From Voacanga thouarsii (taxonomy: Eukaryota > Streptophyta > Magnoliopsida > Gentianales > Apocynaceae), in NCBI GenBank assembly GCA_026120185.1, contig JANUWF010001109.1, forward strand, positions 5,014,001-5,078,000: a stretch of 64,000 bases of DNA, read 5' to 3'. The notes beneath the pieces were generated by a model. It worked only from the letters and a program-made list of their open reading frames with translations. It did no database searches and had not been told where the DNA came from. The translations under genes and the position numbers were made by a program. Shown one piece after another: positions 62,080 to 64,000 of this stretch (the first letter of the stretch is position 1; each line of letters opens with the position of its first letter).

Positions 62080-62375
62080 ACGGATTAATTTATAGATTTT
62101 TTTGAAATTTTTTATAAATATTTTAAAATTCAGGGAGTAATTTGTAAATTTTGGAGGCCATTTTGTAATTTTACAAAATTCAAGGACCAATTTGCAAAAT
62201 TTTTGGGATCATATTGAAAATATTTAAAAATTTAGGATCTAATTTATAAACTTCTTGGGATATTATTGTAAATATTTCAAAGTTTAGGAACCAATTTTGT
62301 AAATTTTTTGGAGTCGTTTTTTTATTATACAAAACTTAAGGACCAATTTGTAAAATTTTTGAGGTCATGTTGTAA
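62080..62375. repeat. Degenerate tandem repeats of roughly 65 bp
   Basis: Four or five imperfect units built on AGGACCAATTTGTAAAATTT, TTGGGGTCAT-like and TTGTAAATATTT stretches. They lie next to the CACTA-type terminal region and may belong to the same element. Confidence 0.55.
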
Positions 62376-62399
62376 ATATTAAAAAAATTAAAAATAGGT

Positions 62400-62783
62400 A
62401 TTAGTTAGAAAATGCAAATTTTGTCGCTAAAGATACAACTAATATTGATAAAAGTTCATATTTGTAGCTAGGAAATGAATTTTCGTCGCTGATGATGCAG
62501 CATCAGTGAGAAAAATTTAGTTAGGAAATGAATTTTCGTCGCTAATGATACATTATTAGCGAGAAAACTTAAAATTTCCTTACTAATATACTTATTTCCT
62601 CGCTAAAGGCTAAAGCCATTACTTTTAGTTAAGAAATAAAAATTTTGTCATTGAAGATCATAAGCGACAAAAGCTTTTTGTCGCTAAGCTAAAGAAAAAA
62701 TTTCCTTGTTAAAGGGTAACTTTAGCTACAAAATTTTTTTCCTAACTAAAGTTTTGTAACCAATGTATCATTTTCTTGTAATG
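62400..62783. mobile_element. CACTA (En/Spm)-type terminus with subterminal repeats
   Basis: The right end reads ATTTTCTTGTAATG at 62783; its complement CATTACAAGAAAAT is one base from the CACTACAAGAAAA end of plant CACTA elements. Subterminal direct and inverted copies of TTTTCGTCGCTAATGAT / AGCGACAAAAGC / TTTTGTCGCTAA are spread over 62420-62700, as expected for the transposase-binding region. The matching left end was not found in the window. Confidence 0.72.
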
Positions 62784-64000
62784 AAGTTACTTTTAAGTAT
62801 TCGGATGCGTATGTTATGTATATGTTCCTGATCATTTATGAAGCAAGTTTGATAAAAAAGGCCATCATATGTATATTCGTGAGATATAAGAGTAAAAGAA
62901 AAGGATGGAGGTATTGCAATCCAACAACAAGACATTGCCACGTGTCCCAAAATATACTATTTGATGAAGCATCATCATGATGGTCTTTAGAAGTGGCTCT
63001 CCTACTAAACTCAAAGGAGATCGAAGAAGAACTGGAAGAGAAATTATGAAAGGACCTAGAACTCGTGGTGGAGCACCCTTATGAAGAGACAAGCGCTCCA
63101 GCAAGTCCTAAACACAAAGGACAAAATCCATGGCATAGTGGCGGACACCAAACATCTCAAGAGTAAAAAAAGGATGATCCACAAGAAGACAGTGAAGAAG
63201 AAGAAGAAACAGAAGAGACGACACAACCACTTGAGGTGTATCAGGGTACGTAAATCAAATCCCAAGTATGCTAATACAACTTTAGTAAAAGACATCAAAG
63301 AACCCGATACATGTGAAGAAGCTTCTAAATAGAAGTAATGGGTTGAAGTCATGGAAGAAGAGATTCAAGGTTTAAAACAAAATGAGACATGGGACTTGGT
63401 GCCCAAAACAAGAGACATAAAACCCATATTATGCAAATGGGTTTATAAAGCGAAGAGGAGACTAGATAGGTCAGTAGAAAGATTTAAGTTATAATTAATA
63501 AGTCGAGGGTTCTCTCAACAATATGGGCTCGACTACGACGTGACGTTTAGCCCAGTTGCAAAGATTACTATGATTAGAGTTTTGTTAGCACTTGCTGCAA
63601 GCAAATCATGGAAGCTTTGGCAAATGGACATAAATAATGCATTTTTGCATGGAGAACTGGATAGAGATATAAACATAGAGCAACCACAGAGATTCATGAG
63701 CAATGCTCAACCAAATTATATCTGCAAATTGAAGAAGGCTCTTTACTGACTAAAGTAAGCACCACGGGCTTGGTATGGGAAGATAAGAGAATTCTTGCTA
63801 CAAAGTGGTTACATAGTATATCTTGCAGACTTAAGTTTCTTCATAAAAGCTCGAGATGGAAGAATAGCAATCGTCCTGGTATACATAGATAATCTCATCA
63901 TCACTGGAAAAGATGACAATGAGATTAGCCAATCAAAGCTAATCTCTTTGTACGCTTCAAAATAAAGGAGATTGGTGAGTTAAAGACACTTATGAGGGCT
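62784..64000 (+). pseudogene. Tnt1-type Copia: integrase C-terminus and RT, partial
   Basis: Begins directly after the CACTA terminus in mid-integrase: VFGCVCYVYVPDHL, then GWRYCNPTTRHCHVSQN, FDEASSWWSLEVALLLNSKE. RT follows: MEEEIQGLKQNETWDLVPKT, LISRGFSQQYGLDYDVTFSP, WKLWQMDINNAFLHGELD, and the active site as [10 protein letters not shown] (YxDD with the last Asp changed to Asn). Stops include TAA near 63493 and TGA/TAA near 63749-63757. It is a different Copia lineage from the 20-kb and 53-kb elements and continues past the window end. Confidence 0.88.

Overview
This window is nuclear DNA from a flowering plant, most likely a eudicot. The evidence is spliceosomal GT-AG genes, an RWP-RK (RKD) gene, a complete plant-type MED15a gene, and AT-rich intergenic DNA full of plant transposons. 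I could not identify the species. All gene models come from reading frames, splice sites and remembered family hallmarks; no alignment was run.

Layout. 0-1.3 kb: an RKD-type transcription factor gene with two in-frame stops. 1.3-2.3 kb: a truncated minus-strand Copia remnant ending in an LTR. 2.3-9.5 kb: a partial duplicate of the MED15a 5' half, whose three KIX-region exons are intact and run into a new terminal exon, giving a 158-residue KIX-only protein. 9.5-10.2 kb: a dispersed repeat (repeat F), then a pure ATT array. 11.5-18.3 kb: a Mutator-like element with ~194-bp terminal inverted repeats and a 10-bp target duplication; it carries a Ulp1/SENP-like protease gene, a dead MuDR-type transposase and a minus-strand GRF zinc-finger gene. 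19.3-19.8 kb: a decayed DUF4228/PADRE-type gene. 20.1-25.1 kb: a Copia element with both LTRs and a TTTAT target duplication. 25-35 kb: AT-rich DNA with a second repeat F split by an RTE-like LINE, and a ZMYM1/hAT-like transposase pseudogene. 35.1-51.9 kb: the complete MED15a gene (eleven coding exons, 1386 codons) with a Stowaway-like MITE in its large intron. 52.6-57.9 kb: a second copy of the same Copia family with a 4.06-kb internal inversion. 58-64 kb: short repeats, a Mutator-type MITE, a CACTA-type terminus, and a different Copia element running off the edge.

How it fits together. The only clearly functional conserved gene is MED15a, the Mediator tail subunit that binds activators through its KIX domain. 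The 5' duplicate upstream keeps the KIX domain but lacks the Gln-rich region and the Mediator-anchoring C-terminus, and its promoter and first exon are replaced by a retrotransposon end. If it is expressed, it is a candidate competitor of MED15a. The ~27 kb between the copies is largely transposon DNA, so the pair looks like a local duplication later pushed apart by insertions.

The main candidates for new biology are the KIX-only paralog with its new terminal exon, the three-gene Mutator element with two apparently intact passenger ORFs beside a dead transposase, and two Copia copies with independent internal inversions.
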